Assembly (NCBI GenBank): GCA_015501585.1
Contig: JADNRY010000149.1
Span: 1-64,000 of the forward strand
Length of the DNA stretch: 64,000 nt
Direction: 5' to 3'
Source of the DNA: Rhodocollybia butyracea
Taxonomy: Eukaryota > Basidiomycota > Agaricomycetes > Agaricales > Omphalotaceae
Part shown: one piece after another, positions 1 to 14,312 of the stretch
Position numbering within the stretch: position 1 is the first letter of the stretch
Layout of the letters: each line of letters opens with the position of its first letter
Notes under the pieces: model-generated
Databases searched by the model: none
What the model saw: only the letters and a program-made list of their open reading frames with translations
What the model was told of the DNA's origin: nothing
Made by a program: the position numbers and the translations under genes

Positions 1-603
1 ATTGCACCTCTTGATATCATTGGGTGAGCGAAGCGAATCCAATGTTCACCCGTGACTGAAAAAACGAGCACATTCACAATGTGCAGATGCATGAATGTTT
101 TGACCGGCCAAAGCAAGCGCACGGGGCGCCCGAGCCAATTTCAGTCAGTTACACAGCCGTATGGACGTCAAAAATACTTAGAAGGCATTGCAACCTTGAA
201 CAGCTTCTTTTTGACCACTGTTCACGCCTTCGGAATGTAATTCCAAGTATACTTAGCTACTTTCATATCAATTCCTATTTCTTACACAAGATCGTAACAA
301 GATCGTTCAATAGTGCCTTGGTTCATGCACTGATTTCTCATTCCTTGAATCCTTTTCTTTTGCAAGCTTGAGCTTATACTGTTTATTTGCTGTTTATCTA
401 ACATATCATAGCCTACTGCTGTCTCTTTTTTCTTCTCTTCACTTCCTCCCTGTAATCTGTTACCGCAAGCCAGTAAGTAGAATGAAAATAATTATACATA
501 ACTATCAAGCTTTTTTGTACTGTTTACTTAGTTATCTTTGCCTATAGCATTTGAGTGCACATCAGGAAAAAATGGCTTCACTCCATAGGTTTAAGTAGCC
601 AAG
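1..603. other. Left flank of the CACTA-like element, no gene seen
   Basis: AT-rich sequence with pyrimidine tracts. Short open frames exist (for example 81-371) but show no recognisable family, no splice pattern and no compositional sign of coding. It ends in the CAAG that is repeated on the other side of the element. I see nothing else that can be supported. Confidence 0.5.
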
Positions 604-639
604 CACTACGGGAAGAAAAAACAATTAATTTGATTGTCC
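604..639 (+). repeat. Left terminal inverted repeat
   Basis: Begins CACTACGGGAAG, continues through an A-rich tract and ends in AATTTGATTGTC. It is the reverse complement of 8256-8291 apart from one or two bases in the A-rich part. Confidence 0.88.
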
Positions 640-1135
640 AAAACACAATCTAAATGATTGTCTTGCACTCATATTGATTGTCTGAACCATTCATAATGAT
701 TGTCCAGTCTACTCAAAAAGATTGTCCTATACCTTTATATTGATTGTTCAGACCATTCTTATTGATTGTTTGAACCATTCTTATTGATTGTCTGAACCAA
801 TCCTAATGATTGTCTAAATCACTCTTAAAGGTTGTCTGAATGACTTTCAATGATTGACCTAACCTTTCAATATGATAGTCTGAACCACTCTATATAATGG
901 TTCTGAACCATCTAAAGGATTGTCAAAAACACTCCAAATGATGGTATGAAACACTCATATGGACTGTTCAGCACAGTCTAAATGATTGTTTTTGGAAATG
1001 GGTCACAGTGTCTTAAGACAATCATTAGGATTGTTCAGCAATCACAGTGAGTGGTTGGAACAATCATTTGAACTGTCTTGGACAATCATCTTGACTGTAT
1101 ACAACAATCACTTGGAGTGTCTTACACAATGGTTT
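632..1135. repeat. Left subterminal repeat array
   Basis: About 500 bp built from variants of ATGATTGTCT with short spacers such as GAACCATTC. The copies run mainly in one orientation up to about 1000 and mainly inverted (AGACAATCAT) after that. Arrays of this kind are the transposase-binding regions in CACTA elements; that role here is inferred. Confidence 0.8.
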
Positions 1136-1199
1136 TCAACTGCTTTTGAAAGGTCTTGCAACGTAATAAAGAGATATTTATAAATTACTACATGTCAAG

Positions 1200-2540
1200 C
1201 ACTACTACGTATCCCCAATTCCCTCTAAGCAAAGTTTACACCAAAATGCTTACCAGCGCAGCGAATATTTGACCTCAATCAAGTAACAATCAGTCAAAGA
1301 AAAAATCGGATATAAAACGACTTACTCGATGTTTTGGTTCCCTGTAGGTAGTGAAAATTTATGTTATTCTACGTACTACAGGTAGAAACAGCGATGTTGT
1401 CAGTGGTCAGACCCCAGACCACTAAATCAGTAAAGAAGAACCGTGGATGAGAAGCGCGAAGTACTTACTGCTGAACGAGCACTTGCGCAACAACGATTGT
1501 CGGTCAGACCTCAAAGGTGTAAATCAGTGGCAACGAAAGCGTGAGAAGCGCAACTTACGTCTGGGCTCACCGCGTGTTACTTGCCGTGGCATTGAGGCTG
1601 GATGTTGAGCTGGGGGACCAGGGGCGACTGTTGGGACTCGAGCGGCTGGCACTATGTCAAGACAATCCAGCCGCTAGTGAGTTCACCAGAGGAACAAAAG
1701 AGATGGGGGAGCAAGAGAAGGGAGAGGAAGAGGATCTAAAGTGGGCGGGCATGCGAGCAATGTTCCGACCGCGCAGCTGATGTCAACGGTGGGTCCCTTG
1801 CCGAACGGACGGTGGTGATGAAGGATATGTCGCGGTTAGTTAAAGCTGTAATGGAAAAGAGAGATACAGGGAAATCCCATACGGTCGATGCATCACACTA
1901 TAGTGGCTCGGCATTACAAAGAACAATTACGCTGGCCTAGGTACTTATGCCATGGATCGAGGGGATGACACCGAGCTGTGTTTGAGGGCTGCGGTCCTGT
2001 GCTGTCAACGCTTTATATGAATACGGATATTCCGTTCGGTTGTCGCGTAGAAGCTTGAGCAGAAGTGACGGTGACGTTCCGAGAAAGGTAGTCAGCGTAA
2101 TAATTTCCATGGCGTCTAAACAAAAAAACAGCTGAGCATTATGGCAAAATTTCTGGCTGCAAAGTTGGAGTCGTGTGATGAGACGGAGGAGATGAGTTCT
2201 ATCATAGCATTAGACAAAGTATTTCTGATATTAATACTTGCAGACGTACCTTTGATCAATGCCAACGCCGACAAATTCTGTAGTGCAAGTATCTCTAAAC
2301 CTTGTACTTTTTGGTTGTACGTGTATGTGAAGCACCACATGGACACTTGAATAATACTAAATATCCAACAATAACTTTAACAGGAGGCTTCGTCCAGGAA
2401 CAGCGTGATTATAGACAAGAGGACATGATCGTAGTTGAAGAAGAGCCCGTAGTTATGTTGTGACGTGGCAACGTTGAACATTGATGTGGCTGTGCTATTG
2501 CGCGGCCCGCGGCCCAGAGCGCGTAGCGTTAAGTCATACT
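1200..2540. other. Interior of the element with no assignable gene
   Basis: GC content is higher than in the flanks around 1540-1780. A weak direct repeat is visible at 1408-1470 and 1502-1560 (GGTCAGAC ... AAATCAGT ... GAGAAGCGC). Small open frames at 1541-1780 and 2141-2350 resemble no family I know. It may contain further captured fragments too decayed or intron-rich to recognise. Confidence 0.4.
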
Positions 2541-2544
2541 GTGG

Positions 2545-2705
2545 CCGACTCATGGGCTAACCATGATAAAGGAAGCTATTACTTCATGAATGCATTTTTT
2601 CGGTATCATCACTGCTCTCTGTGCTCTGAGCAGCGAAACGGGAGGTGTCAAAGGCGTCGAGATTGTTTGCAGCACAAAGGGCCGGTGTTCAAACGTTCAG
2701 GTGTC
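2545..2705 (+). pseudogene. Second, decayed copy of part of the captured uL5m fragment
   Basis: This stretch matches 5675-5850 at the nucleotide level. Shared landmarks in the same order are ATTACTTCATGAATGCAT, CTCTGAGCAGCGAA, the segment GTCGAGATTGTT and the segment TTCAGGTGTCCCT. In the better-kept copy those bases encode the part of mitochondrial ribosomal protein uL5 around VEIVRGKKQ. The copy here has several indels and no long reading frame, and similarity is lost after about 2705. Inferred: an internal duplication within the element, or a second capture of the same gene, older or less constrained than the right copy. Confidence 0.6.
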
Positions 2706-2983
2706 CCTTTAAAATTGAGTATTGCCCTTTTATTTCTGCTCTTCCGGGTCACTCCACATCAAATCGCAAAACGGCCCTTCATGTGGAATCTCCCGTGCTT
2801 GACTCGGCACGCGGATCTGATCAAGTGTTCTCATATCGAGACTGAGGCCCCCATGGATGCAAAGCATCATTCCATCGATGATAGCAGCAAGATTCAAGTA
2901 GTCAAAAATGCTGCAACATGCTTTTCAGACAGTTGTTGAGCCGTATTTTTGCTGGCATTTGTCATACAATCTGTATACCTGTG

Positions 2984-5387
<2,404 letters not shown>

Positions 5388-5689
5388 GTAGTGTCACCTT
5401 GTTGGGTCAAGTCACTTTGAGTATGAGGAGCATCGATATGGTTTCCAGGGAATAGTGACCTCTGTCTATGAAGTCACCCTGGATAGCAGAAGTTGTAGTC
5501 TTGTCATTCCATGCAAAAGCATGGTCTCTGGAACATTTCCTCCCTTCCTTAGCAGTTCAAGCAAATCCCAGAATTGACCTATTCCAAATACCGAAAAAAC
5601 GAGCCAGTGGGTGGCAAACAATTCGCGGAAATGGCTACAGAACCAAATACACCAGCTAATATTATCCGTGTGCAAATGCACATCATGCT

Positions 5690-6190
5690 ATAAGACGCCA
5701 TTACTTCATGAATGCATCTTCTCGGTGTCATCGCTACTTTCCGTGCTCTGAGCAGCGAAGCGGAGCTCTGGCAAAAGACGTCCAAGGGGTCGAGATTGTT
5801 CGCGGGAAAAAGCAGATCCATGGCTGGGTCTGTTCAGGTGTCCCTGTGGCTGCCAAAGTGACTCTCAAAGGCTCAGCAATGTACAACCTCATCGCATACC
5901 TTCCCGAATTCATTTTACCGCGTCTTCGTGAATTCCATGTCATTCTTATGGCGGGTCCAGTCAGTGGACCCAATGCCTATTCACCTGCGTTGAGCAAAGC
6001 AGTAAAACCTAGCGACATGACACCTACAGAAGCAATGAGCTACTGGTCTTAGATTGAGATAAATCAGGACATGTATCCTATGGTATGCATCTTCATTTTA
6101 TCACGAACGCAGTCAGTGTGGGTGTGCAGAAGAGGGCCAGAGCTTTGGTTAGTGGATTCCAGATCCCATTTCTACAGAAGAGCTGAGGGT
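5690..6190 (+). pseudogene. Captured mitochondrial ribosomal protein uL5 fragment
   Basis: The frame from about 5708 carries VEIVRGKKQI, GVPVAAKVTLKG, then FILPRLREFHVI and a Pro/Ser-rich stretch. After a stop at 6050-6052 the same gene continues with IEINQDMYPM and, after a frameshift, the parts around THFITNA-like, VQKRARALVSGFQ and PFLQKS. This order is that of mitochondrial large-subunit protein uL5 (MRPL7/L5 in fungi), which contacts 5S-equivalent and P-site regions of the mitoribosome. The N-terminal third is missing, and stop and frame errors rule out function. The fragment faces opposite to the Hsp70 and Pre4 pieces. Confidence 0.78.
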
Positions 6191-6489
6191 GGTGAGCTGA
6201 ATGCAGCGTCACATCGATTGTAGGGTATTAGAGAAATAATTACAATCTGATACCAATTAGGCAATCGCAAGAATTGGAAATTGTTACATTTGAAGCAACG
6301 CTAGAAATTATACATTATACAGGCCATACAGATGGATTTTACTGTGTTTGTGCTCCGTAACGTCTAATACTGTGAATGACCAGTTTGTCTCAACACTGCG
6401 AGACTCTGAGATCGCGACTCCATCTGCCGATATTTTGGCAATTTGATATATGCGTAGTAAGCAATAAAGAAGTCAAAATAAAAAATTGA

Positions 6490-6991
6490 CACACCTTGTT
6501 CAGACCTTGTGTGTCGCGGTAAAACAACGCCTGGATGTACTGGAAGTCAGACAAGTTGCCACCTGCACCAATAACAGTATTGGTTCCAACGGGGTGTAGA
6601 CACTGTATCATTGAAACAAGCAAGCAAGCCATATGAGGCTGGAAGTCGAAAAAGAAAAGGTTAGATATTCAGGAAGAGAAAAAAATGTTCTATATACACA
6701 CCCAAATTGTTGGCAGCCATCATCTGATATCAAGGACACTTGTGCCCATCACCTACGCACAGGGTTAGTCATTATCTTCTTCATCTGAGAAGCCACTCAC
6801 GGAGTATGCTAAACTCCTGCTGAAAACGCATCCACTTCTCCATTATATGTTCTCTGAGCAACTGGATACATGCCGGACACATCAAAGGTGTCCTTTCGCT
6901 GGGTAAGAATGGTGTCAGCAAGGACTGGAAGTGAGTAGTGACTCAGAATCAAATATACCAGGTGACCCCATTGCATAGGAAAATGGTCCAT
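6490..6991 (-). pseudogene. Captured proteasome beta-subunit (Pre4/beta7-type) fragment
   Basis: On the minus strand the start MDHFPMQWG resembles the N-terminus of fungal Pre4. It is followed by an intron-like GTATAT...CCAG gap, PVAQRT, a degenerate VMGTSVL and MAANNLG (normally M-A-A-D-N-L), and then, after another gap, HPVGTNTVIGAGG and LSDFQYIQ. These are the propeptide, mature N-terminal and central segments of the 20S core subunit. The gaps look like retained introns, which implies capture from DNA and not from mRNA. The C-terminal half is missing. Confidence 0.75.
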
Positions 6992-7344
6992 TGTAAGTTG
7001 AGGTCAAGAAGTGAGGAATGCCATAGATGCCCAGTCGTGATCCCATTACACTGTATATACTTACATTACAAATCACTCTGTACACAAGAAACATTATCAT
7101 TCAGTTCAATCTCTTTCACACATCTTTCCTCTTCATTCTTTACGTCTCTTTGCAACCCTTTCTTTCCGCACCTCTGGACACGACCACACAACAACTTCAG
7201 CAAACCGGGAATGACTATCAGTGATTTCGGCACATCAAATATCATTGGTAGCCATTATTACAAATTCAACCAGCTTTGCTGGTCAATGTTTCACGCATCA
7301 ACGCACCTTACCAGCTCAAAATACATTTTTGCAGGATCCACAGC

Positions 7345-7410
7345 ATGCCCTCTGTCAATTCCACCATTCAGTTTGGCCACAGGAAGGCTGTAACCATTTT
7401 AGCGGTTCAG
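7345..7410 (+). pseudogene. Possible captured first exon of 40S protein uS9 (S16)
   Basis: ATG CCC TCT starts a 22-codon frame reading MPSVNSTIQFGHRKAVTILAV, close in pattern to the uS9 N-terminus (S-V-x-T-F-G-x-K-K-T-A-T-A-V-A). It stops at CAG followed by GTTTAT, a plausible splice donor. A pyrimidine-rich leader lies upstream at 7090-7200. No downstream exon of the gene is recognised. The match is short, so this is a suggestion only. Confidence 0.4.
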
Positions 7411-7884
7411 TTTATCCTCGGTATATTTTGTTCCTTAATGTTGATTTCTTTTGAGTCTCGCAGGATTCTTGCTTCACTTGATCATGTATCCATCCACCTT
7501 ATCCACTCAGTATATATCTCTAGAGGACCCTTAGAATGTCCTCTTTCACTTTTGTATCTCAGTGTGAGCACAGATGGTCTGTAGCAGTCAGATGGGTTCA
7601 GTTTTATTTTGTTCAAATACTCTGTATTCCCATTTTTTCATTCCTGTTCAATTTCTGTTCTCTGGCTCCTTCATTTGAGACAGGAGTGTCTCAAATGAAG
7701 TTAATGTACTTTGTTCCCAGTACCATTCACATGCTCTACAAACATGCCTGTCAAATAGTGCAGTGGATTGTAAATATACCAACCAATATTATAGACTACA
7801 GTACTAATGGCCTCTTAGATCCTATTTTCACTAAGGAATAGATAGATTACTGTTAGTCTAGCCTGACATCAGTCAAATGGTTTC
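7411..7884. other. Element interior between captured fragments and right array
   Basis: T-rich sequence with no gene that I recognise. A short perfect inverted repeat, TCATTTGAGACAGGAGTGTCTCAAATGA, written here only as its arms TCATTTGAGACA and TGTCTCAAATGA, occurs around 7669-7697. Confidence 0.5.
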
Positions 7885-8255
7885 TTCCAAAATGATTGTC
7901 CGGAACAACTGCTGCACTCCAAGTGATTGGCTCCAAGAATAGGCACTCTAAACGACTGTCTTACTTTTGGACACTCTGAATGATTGTCTTAATTTTGGGC
8001 ACTCAAATGATTGTTTGCTCAAGACAATCATTTTGATTGTGCATGATAGTAGGCAATCCAAATGATTGTCTTAAATTGGGCACTCTAAATGATTGCTTGC
8101 TCAAGACAATCATTTTGATTGTCCTCACTAGCGGGCAATCCAAATGATTGTCTTAAATTGGGGGCATTCTAAATGATTGTCTTGAGCAGACAATCAAAAT
8201 GAGTGTTTGGCAAAAAAACATCTAAATGATTGTTTTTTCAATAAATGATTGTCTC
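7885..8255. repeat. Right subterminal repeat array
   Basis: Same motif family as the left array (AATGATTGTCTT and its inverse AAGACAATCATT), with local palindromes formed by adjacent inverted copies. Two near-identical sub-blocks containing CTCAAGACAATC occur around 8030 and 8100. This matches the architecture expected at the other end of the same element. Confidence 0.8.
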
Positions 8256-8291
8256 AGACAATCAAATTAATTGTTTTTCCTTCCCGTAGTG
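8256..8291 (-). repeat. Right terminal inverted repeat
   Basis: Inverted partner of 604-639, ending CCCGTAGTG. It is followed at once by CAAG, matching the CAAG before the left end. Confidence 0.88.
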
Positions 8292-8513
8292 CAAGATAGT
8301 AATCATAGGTCTGTAGGAAAGTCCCCCTTTACAGAGTACTGTGTAGTTGACTGTAATTCCTTCATAGTACAATATAGTTTCCCTTTGCATACATGTAGTG
8401 TGTCATAGTCAGTGTAGTATAGTGCATATCTACAATTATTCACCTACTATCAGTACCGTGTAGCCAACTTAGATATACTCATAATATTAATGCACATTCC
8501 ATATCACCAAATA
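8292..8513. other. Spacer between CACTA-like element and companion gene
   Basis: Starts with the right CAAG direct repeat. It is AT-rich with several TAGT-containing words, and no gene is seen. It could be subterminal sequence of the Plavaka-type element into which the CACTA-like element inserted, but no matching opposite end was found. Confidence 0.35.
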
Positions 8514-10587
8514 TTAACTGGCACTAGCGTCTGACTCGGTGTCACCAGTGCATGCCTCCATCTGAGCACGGAGCTCATCTTCAATGTTGCCAGAAATATG
8601 AGATGCGTCAACTTCACCCATAGGCTTTGGACATGTTTGATCCCTAATGTAAAATCCAGCATGAATGGCAATATAGAGGAGAAATTAGCCTTGTACCGCG
8701 CTTTATTGAACATTTGTTTCCAAATGTTTGTGGACACTACAGGGTTCATATCATCCCACTTGGCGAGGTCTTTGAGATAACCTTCATAGAACTTTCTATG
8801 CTCTTCCTCGCTGAATTTCTGGACCTTGATGCACTTTCCAGTTGCCCATTCTGTGAGAGTTGCTTGTACCTAGCTCAGGCTAGTAAGGTGAAATTATCAG
8901 GGCAGACACCATTCCCACTCACCATCGTGAACAGAGAAGCTAGTGTTTTCAGGGAAATAATCTTGAAGTATCCATCAAACACTGTACCCATACCATTTTT
9001 GAAAATATAACCCAAGAGTGTAACAATCGAAGGATGCTCCGCATAACCAATCCAATCCTTGTGGTCCTAGATTGGGAGTTAAGTGCTGACAATGGCAAGT
9101 ATGACATTGACAAACCTTGTATGCAAAAGCAGAGAAATTCCTAGCAGAATGAGTGTGATACAAATCCTTGTTATGTTTCTTGGCTTGCTTGCTGCCATCA
9201 CCGTCAAAGTGGTAGGTTGTTTCGACTTTGGCCTGGATCCATTTGTAAGTTTTGCCATGTATTCGACTTCCTCGTGCAGTGATCTATGGGAATATTAAGT
9301 CAAACAGAATACTTAGTCATTCATTGCAGCGCACCAGTTTAATTACCTGTTTGTCAGAAGCAAGATTGACCCTGGTGACTACACATGCTGCAGAAAAAGC
9401 CTTTTCTGCCCACTGGACATGTAAAGTTAGTCTGGGAAGAAATCCTTTCAAGAATTTGGATTGCCTGGAGAAGGAGACCTTCACCTTCAGCAGTATAGGC
9501 ACTAATTTTCGCACGTGTACCTGTTTTATAATCCGCATGAAATTGAAGTGTCAGAGATGGAGATGCAGCATCAACAGCATTTTGTATATTGATTACCAGC
9601 GGTGTAGGCACTGGTGCTGATGGTGTGGCAGCACTGGTGGGTGCTGATGGCGTGGCGGCGCTGGTGAGTGCTGATGATGTGGTGGCATTAATGGGAGATG
9701 TAGTGGGTTGGACTGTTGGAGTTGGTGGATGGCTTTGTGAGATAGCTGAGGAAGCGCTCCAACTGGCTGTAGTTGCTGTTGACAATGGAGTCAATGGGGT
9801 TCTAACATGCTGAAAAGCATTCCGTGACATAGTCTTGCAACCAGTGGGCTTCTTCTGTTTAATAAGGTTGAGAAACTGTGGCTGGGGAGCGGAAATACTG
9901 GGCAGAGGTGTTGCCTGGAACAGCTGTTAGAACAAGAACATAATGACTATTAATATGTACCGTAGAAGGGAACTGAATCACCTTGTAAGTCACTTCTTTG
10001 CTCTCATACTCGTTGCCATCACTCTCGTCTACAGCAGTATACTTATCCTTGCCCTTCTCCAGTCTCGATTCTAGTAATTGTAATAGGTAGTGCACCATAA
10101 ACATAGCAATAACTATAAAAAACATATGTGTTTTGCTGAGTTGTTTCAGTAGCTGGGCATTTGTTTCCTTCAATCTTGAAAGTTCCTCACTTTCTTCGGA
10201 CTGTTCCACTAAAACAGGCTTAGTTATTTCCATTGAAAACATAATACTTTAATACATACCTTCATCACTTCTTTGCTTCTCAAGTCAACGAGCCCTCTGA
10301 TGTCTGGGATTTTCATCATTATGTGGCCGCCGGGGTTGGGGTTTCTTTGCAGGAGGTTGGCTGTCTTGCATGCTTCCTTTGTTGTTTTCTTCATCAAATT
10401 CTTTGTCTCCATCTGGTATATAAAAGGATTATTTTGATTTGTTAGAGGAGCAAAGCATACCTTTCTGTTTTCCAAGCCTTTGGTGCTTCAATGAAGGTTG
10501 ATGGTCACTTTCTTGCTCCATATCATCATACTGGTTTGGCTCGCCATTATTGTCAAGGTCAGATAAGTTTTGCACACTGTTAGGCAT
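8514..10587 (-). CDS. Uncharacterised multi-exon gene divergent from the Plavaka transposase
   Basis: Not a family I can name. From ATG at 10585-10587 the exons encode a hydrophilic acidic N-terminus, a coiled-coil-like part (SEELSRLKETNAQLLKQL), a Pro/Ser/Thr/Ala-rich middle with SAATPSAPT-type repeats, and a globular C-terminal half. Landmarks of that half are TYKWIQAKVETTYHFDGDG, HTHSARNFSAFAYKDHKDWI, HPSIVTLLGYIFKNG, EWATGKCIKVQKFSEEEH and MNPVVSTNIWKQMF, ending in an acidic tail before TAA at 8514-8516. Good GT...AG gaps separate these blocks (for example 9080-9120 and 8890-8930). One in-frame TGA follows the second exon (reading HQRAR-stop-LEKQRSDE), so it is either mis-split there or decaying. 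Its position back to back with the transposase suggests an accessory gene of the same element; this is inference. Confidence 0.5.
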
Positions 10588-10772
10588 AAAGTTAACACGT
10601 AGACAAAGTAAAAGAGTAAGCTAAAGGCGCCGTTCAAGGAATGAACTATAGACGCCATCCAACGAGTTAGAGTTGCTGTCCAACAAGTAGGCTGAAGACA
10701 CTGTACAAATAAACAAGGAAATTACACAATGGTTATCCAAAGATCGGGCTACACTCCAGTAATTCATCCAGT
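10588..10772. promoter_or_regulatory. Divergent promoter region between companion gene and transposase
   Basis: A 185-bp gap separates the two oppositely oriented starts. Both start codons are inferred and the transposase copy is dead, so this is probably a relic of a bidirectional promoter. No specific box is distinguishable. Confidence 0.3.
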
Positions 10773-13700
10773 ATGGCAGGAGAATTCCACTGCAAGTATG
10801 GCTACAAAGTGAGTTTTTCAACTTGGAAAGGTCTATGGTCACACATAAGCCAAACATTACTCTGTAAAGAGAGAGAAGAGGCTCAGATCCATGAAGCTAT
10901 GTCTGCGGAGCAGCCATCACTATCAATTCCATTGCAGGCTTCACCACAGTTTCAAAACAAGCCACTTCCTGACAACATAGATCCTCATGCCAGCTTCAGC
11001 AAACCTACAGATATTCAGCCTGGACCAGAACAAGGAAGCAAATGACTGTACATTGAGGATAGCGAGGATGACACCATTAATGATCCTATATCTACATATG
11101 ATCCATGTTATCGCTATATTCAACAATACCCCCGTCCTGCAGGTTCTCCGATATGTCCATGTGAACTTCAGTTTGAGCGATATTGAAATGCACAGAAAGT
11201 GGAGGGGTTAGAACCTTGGTTTCCATTCCAAAGTGAAGATGAGTGGGAGCTTGCGCGCTGGTTAATGGAGTCTGGTGCAAGCCAGGGGAAAATTGACCGG
11301 TTCTTAAAGCTTAACAAGGTGCATATTCAATACAACAGATCTGATGATAAGACTTAAACCAGATATCAGATACAAAATGATGTGAAACCTTCTTTCCAAA
11401 CCAAATGTGCATTCTTGCAGTACATTGACTCACTTCCACAAGGTCCAGAGTTCACGTGCACCCCTATGAAGGTCATTGGAGATCTTAAAGATGCAGATAG
11501 CAACTTTTGGACAGAGACACTTGAGCTATGGCATCAGGATCCATTAGACTGTGTTGCAGAAATCCTTGGCAACCCGCTGTTTGAGAACCATCAGACATAT
11601 TGCCCACAGCATGTCTTTCAGCAGCAGCAGCAAGATGGCTCACCATTCAACCAGGAATATAACGAGATGTGGACAGCAGACTGGTGGTGGGAGACCCAGG
11701 TAAATTTCCAGGATATGATGCGCAGACTGTTGAAGCTCACCAGAGATATAGGACAAGCTTCCAGACCATGTGACAATTGCACCAATTATCCTAGCATCAG
11801 ATGAGACTCAGCTCTCAAATTTTAGTGGTGACAAGAAAGCATGGCCTGTGTACTTGACTGTTGGCAATGTTGCAAAGGCAGAGAGGAGGAAACCATCTTC
11901 ACGCGCTTGGGTTCTCTTAGGTTATATACCTGTTTCAAAGCTTGAATGCTACTCAGAAGAGAAACAATCTGATGCGGGATGTCAGCTTTTTCATGACTGC
12001 ATGAGAAAGATGCCCAAGCCACTGATTAAAAAAGAACTGAATCCCACAGAAATGGCATGTGCAGATGGTTTCCTGCGCAGTTTTCATGCAATATTGGCCG
12101 CATACATTGCTGACTATCCAGAACAGTGTTGCATTGCATGTTGTAGGGAGAACAGCTGTCCAAAATGTATAGTTCAACCAAAAGAGCGAGGAGATCCTGG
12201 ACCGTTGAACTCTGTGTACTGCAATCCAGATGTAGTCATAAAAGCGATTGCCCCGAAATCCCAAGGGTTGAGACCCGCTGAATTCAAGAATCAGAATCTT
12301 TGCCCTGTTATCCCATTCTGGCAGAACTGACCTCTCTGTAACATCTTTGAATGCATCACCCCTGACCTCCTTCACCAATTGCAGAAAGGTGTTTTCTCTG
12401 ACCATGTATTGTCCTGGGCAAAACAATCTATCAAGGATGGTAAGCAGGAGATTGATGTATGATATCAAACAATGTCACCTCATCCAACACTGCATCACTT
12501 CAAGAAAGGCATCTCCGGAGTTTCTCAATGGACTGGGGGAGAGTACCGCTCCATGGCCAAAGTGTTTTTGGTACAATTGCAGACGCTGCGTAACCAGGAG
12601 TCATACGTGCGGTCAGCTTTGTTGATCTAGGGATTTGTGAACACTTTAACATCAGCAAAGTGCATAATGTGAAGCATTATGTCGAAGCAATATGCTCACG
12701 GGGCACCACAGATAACTTCAATTCTGAAATATCAGAGCGGCTTCACATTGACCTCGCCAAAGCTGGATACCGCGCATCAAATAAGCAGAATTACATGGTA
12801 CAGATGAAAATCTGGTTGCAGCATCAAGAGGCCATACAGAGATTTGCTGTGTATCTTGAATGGGCCGTAAAAGACTATGTTGCTCAATCTATGGATGATA
12901 ACAAGGAAGAGCAGGAGCAGGAGCAGGAGCAGGAGGAGATGGATATTGATGAACTGCCTGTGGATGCAACAGACAATAATGCGATGGACACCAACAATAA
13001 TGATAAGACAACTTATCATGTAGCAAAGAAACCAGCTATGCATGTGACAATTAGCTCGATCATCAAATATTTTAACGCCAACTGGTTCCTCTGGTACCTC
13101 AATGACTTCCTTCATAAGAACTCCTTCATTACCAACCCTTACAACTCTGGTCTGAACGAAAATACCATCATTCCAGTCTACAAACAAGCTTGACTTCATC
13201 TCCCTCCTTTGCCAGAAGCAGCCTCAGAAAATTGTGTGGACATTGTTCACGCAACAAAAGCAGAGCCTGAGCGTCTCACAGTCAATGGTATAAAGGCAGC
13301 TGTACTAGCCAAAACAAGTACAGTGCTTGTCTGTATGGCTGAAAATGACCCTACAAAAGGGCCTTTGCAGGGTGCATGTTTCTCATGTCTAATTCAACTT
13401 TCCACTGATATCCGCTACATAGGCCTCCAGGTTGCTCGAGTATTTGTCATCTTCCAGCTTCCAGCAGCTATACTTCCAAATTCTGACCCGCTGGTCTTTC
13501 TTCATCTTTTCAAGCCGTTCAGTAAACCGGTTTTGGATCTCCATCTATTCAATATTTCATATGCTTACCAACAGCGATACAAACAAGGCATTGTTCTACC
13601 TCTTTCATGAATTGTTCAAACCTGCCATCTCACACCAAAGTTTGGTCCAGTTGCAAACCAATGTTGGACCAGTACCACTGTTCTTGACAACGCGCCATCC

Positions 13701-13835
13701 TTTTATCTCAACCCATACCTTCGATATAGTGATTTTCACCTGCTCCAACATCAGGTTTACTTGTTTGAGAAGGCCAAGGAGGACTTTGACTGCGATATCA
13801 GGCGAAGAAGAGCACGAAGAGCACCTGGTGTTTGA
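10773..13835 (+). pseudogene. Plavaka-type transposase, decayed
   Basis: Pieces in three frames follow the order of a Plavaka transposase. They are: an N-terminal C2H2-like finger (FHCKYGYKVSFSTWKGLWSH ... C); the segment DEWELARWLMESGASQGKID (11235-11300); YNEMWTADWWWETQ (11650-11700); APIILASDETQLSNFSGDK and AWPVYLTVGNVAK; a D-containing core region with AWVLLGYIPV, MACADGF, ILAAYIADYPEQC and a Cys-rich knot (ACCRENSCPKC); CITPDLLHQLQKGVFSDH; ERLHIDLAKAGYRASNKQNY; and a C-terminal region ending in LNPYLRYSDFHLLQHQVYLFEKAK. At least five stops or frameshifts break it (near 11045, 11355, 11790, 12330, 13193, 13610). The QEQEQEQEE repeat at 12905-12945 is a microsatellite inside the gene. The enzyme family cuts and pastes DNA transposons in fungi; this copy cannot. 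Confidence 0.88.
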
Positions 13836-14312
13836 CAAATGGTCCATCGTATGTTGTTATACTCTCTACAAATCAAATGTTGGACTAATTATCTCTGGGT
13901 TTGTAGAATCAACCTAGATTTAATCCACGTATCTTCAGTCCCTACTAGTTGTAATCTCGTATTATTCAATATATGATTCCCCACAAAATTATTGATAATG
14001 TCAATGTATCTCTCCGTTGCCATGTCACTCTTCTTCTTTGTCTACCATAATGTCTCAACAAAAATATTTGTGAAGCCCTTCCAGCCCTTCTCTTCCATCT
14101 AAATTTCTCAAAAATATGGCCTACAACCCGGGCTTATCCTCGCCCTTCCGGGAATCCAATGAGAATTTGCACAATGGTTGAATCCAGCAAATGCCTCGCT
14201 CACACTTAGTAAAAGTGGCTTTGTGTGGCCCTGGGGTCATAGGTCAAGGGAAATGAAGCATGTATGTATCTTTTCCTTGGTACTATGTATATAATACTCA
14301 ATGTGTTTTATA
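13836..14312. other. Spacer after transposase remnant
   Basis: AT-rich, no recognised gene. A consensus intron-like segment (GTATGT ... TTTTATAG, about 14265-14312) directly precedes the next gene and may belong to it. Confidence 0.4.

Noticed and set aside
67..371. Overlapping frames at the left edge
   Set aside because: No family, AT-rich, no splice context.
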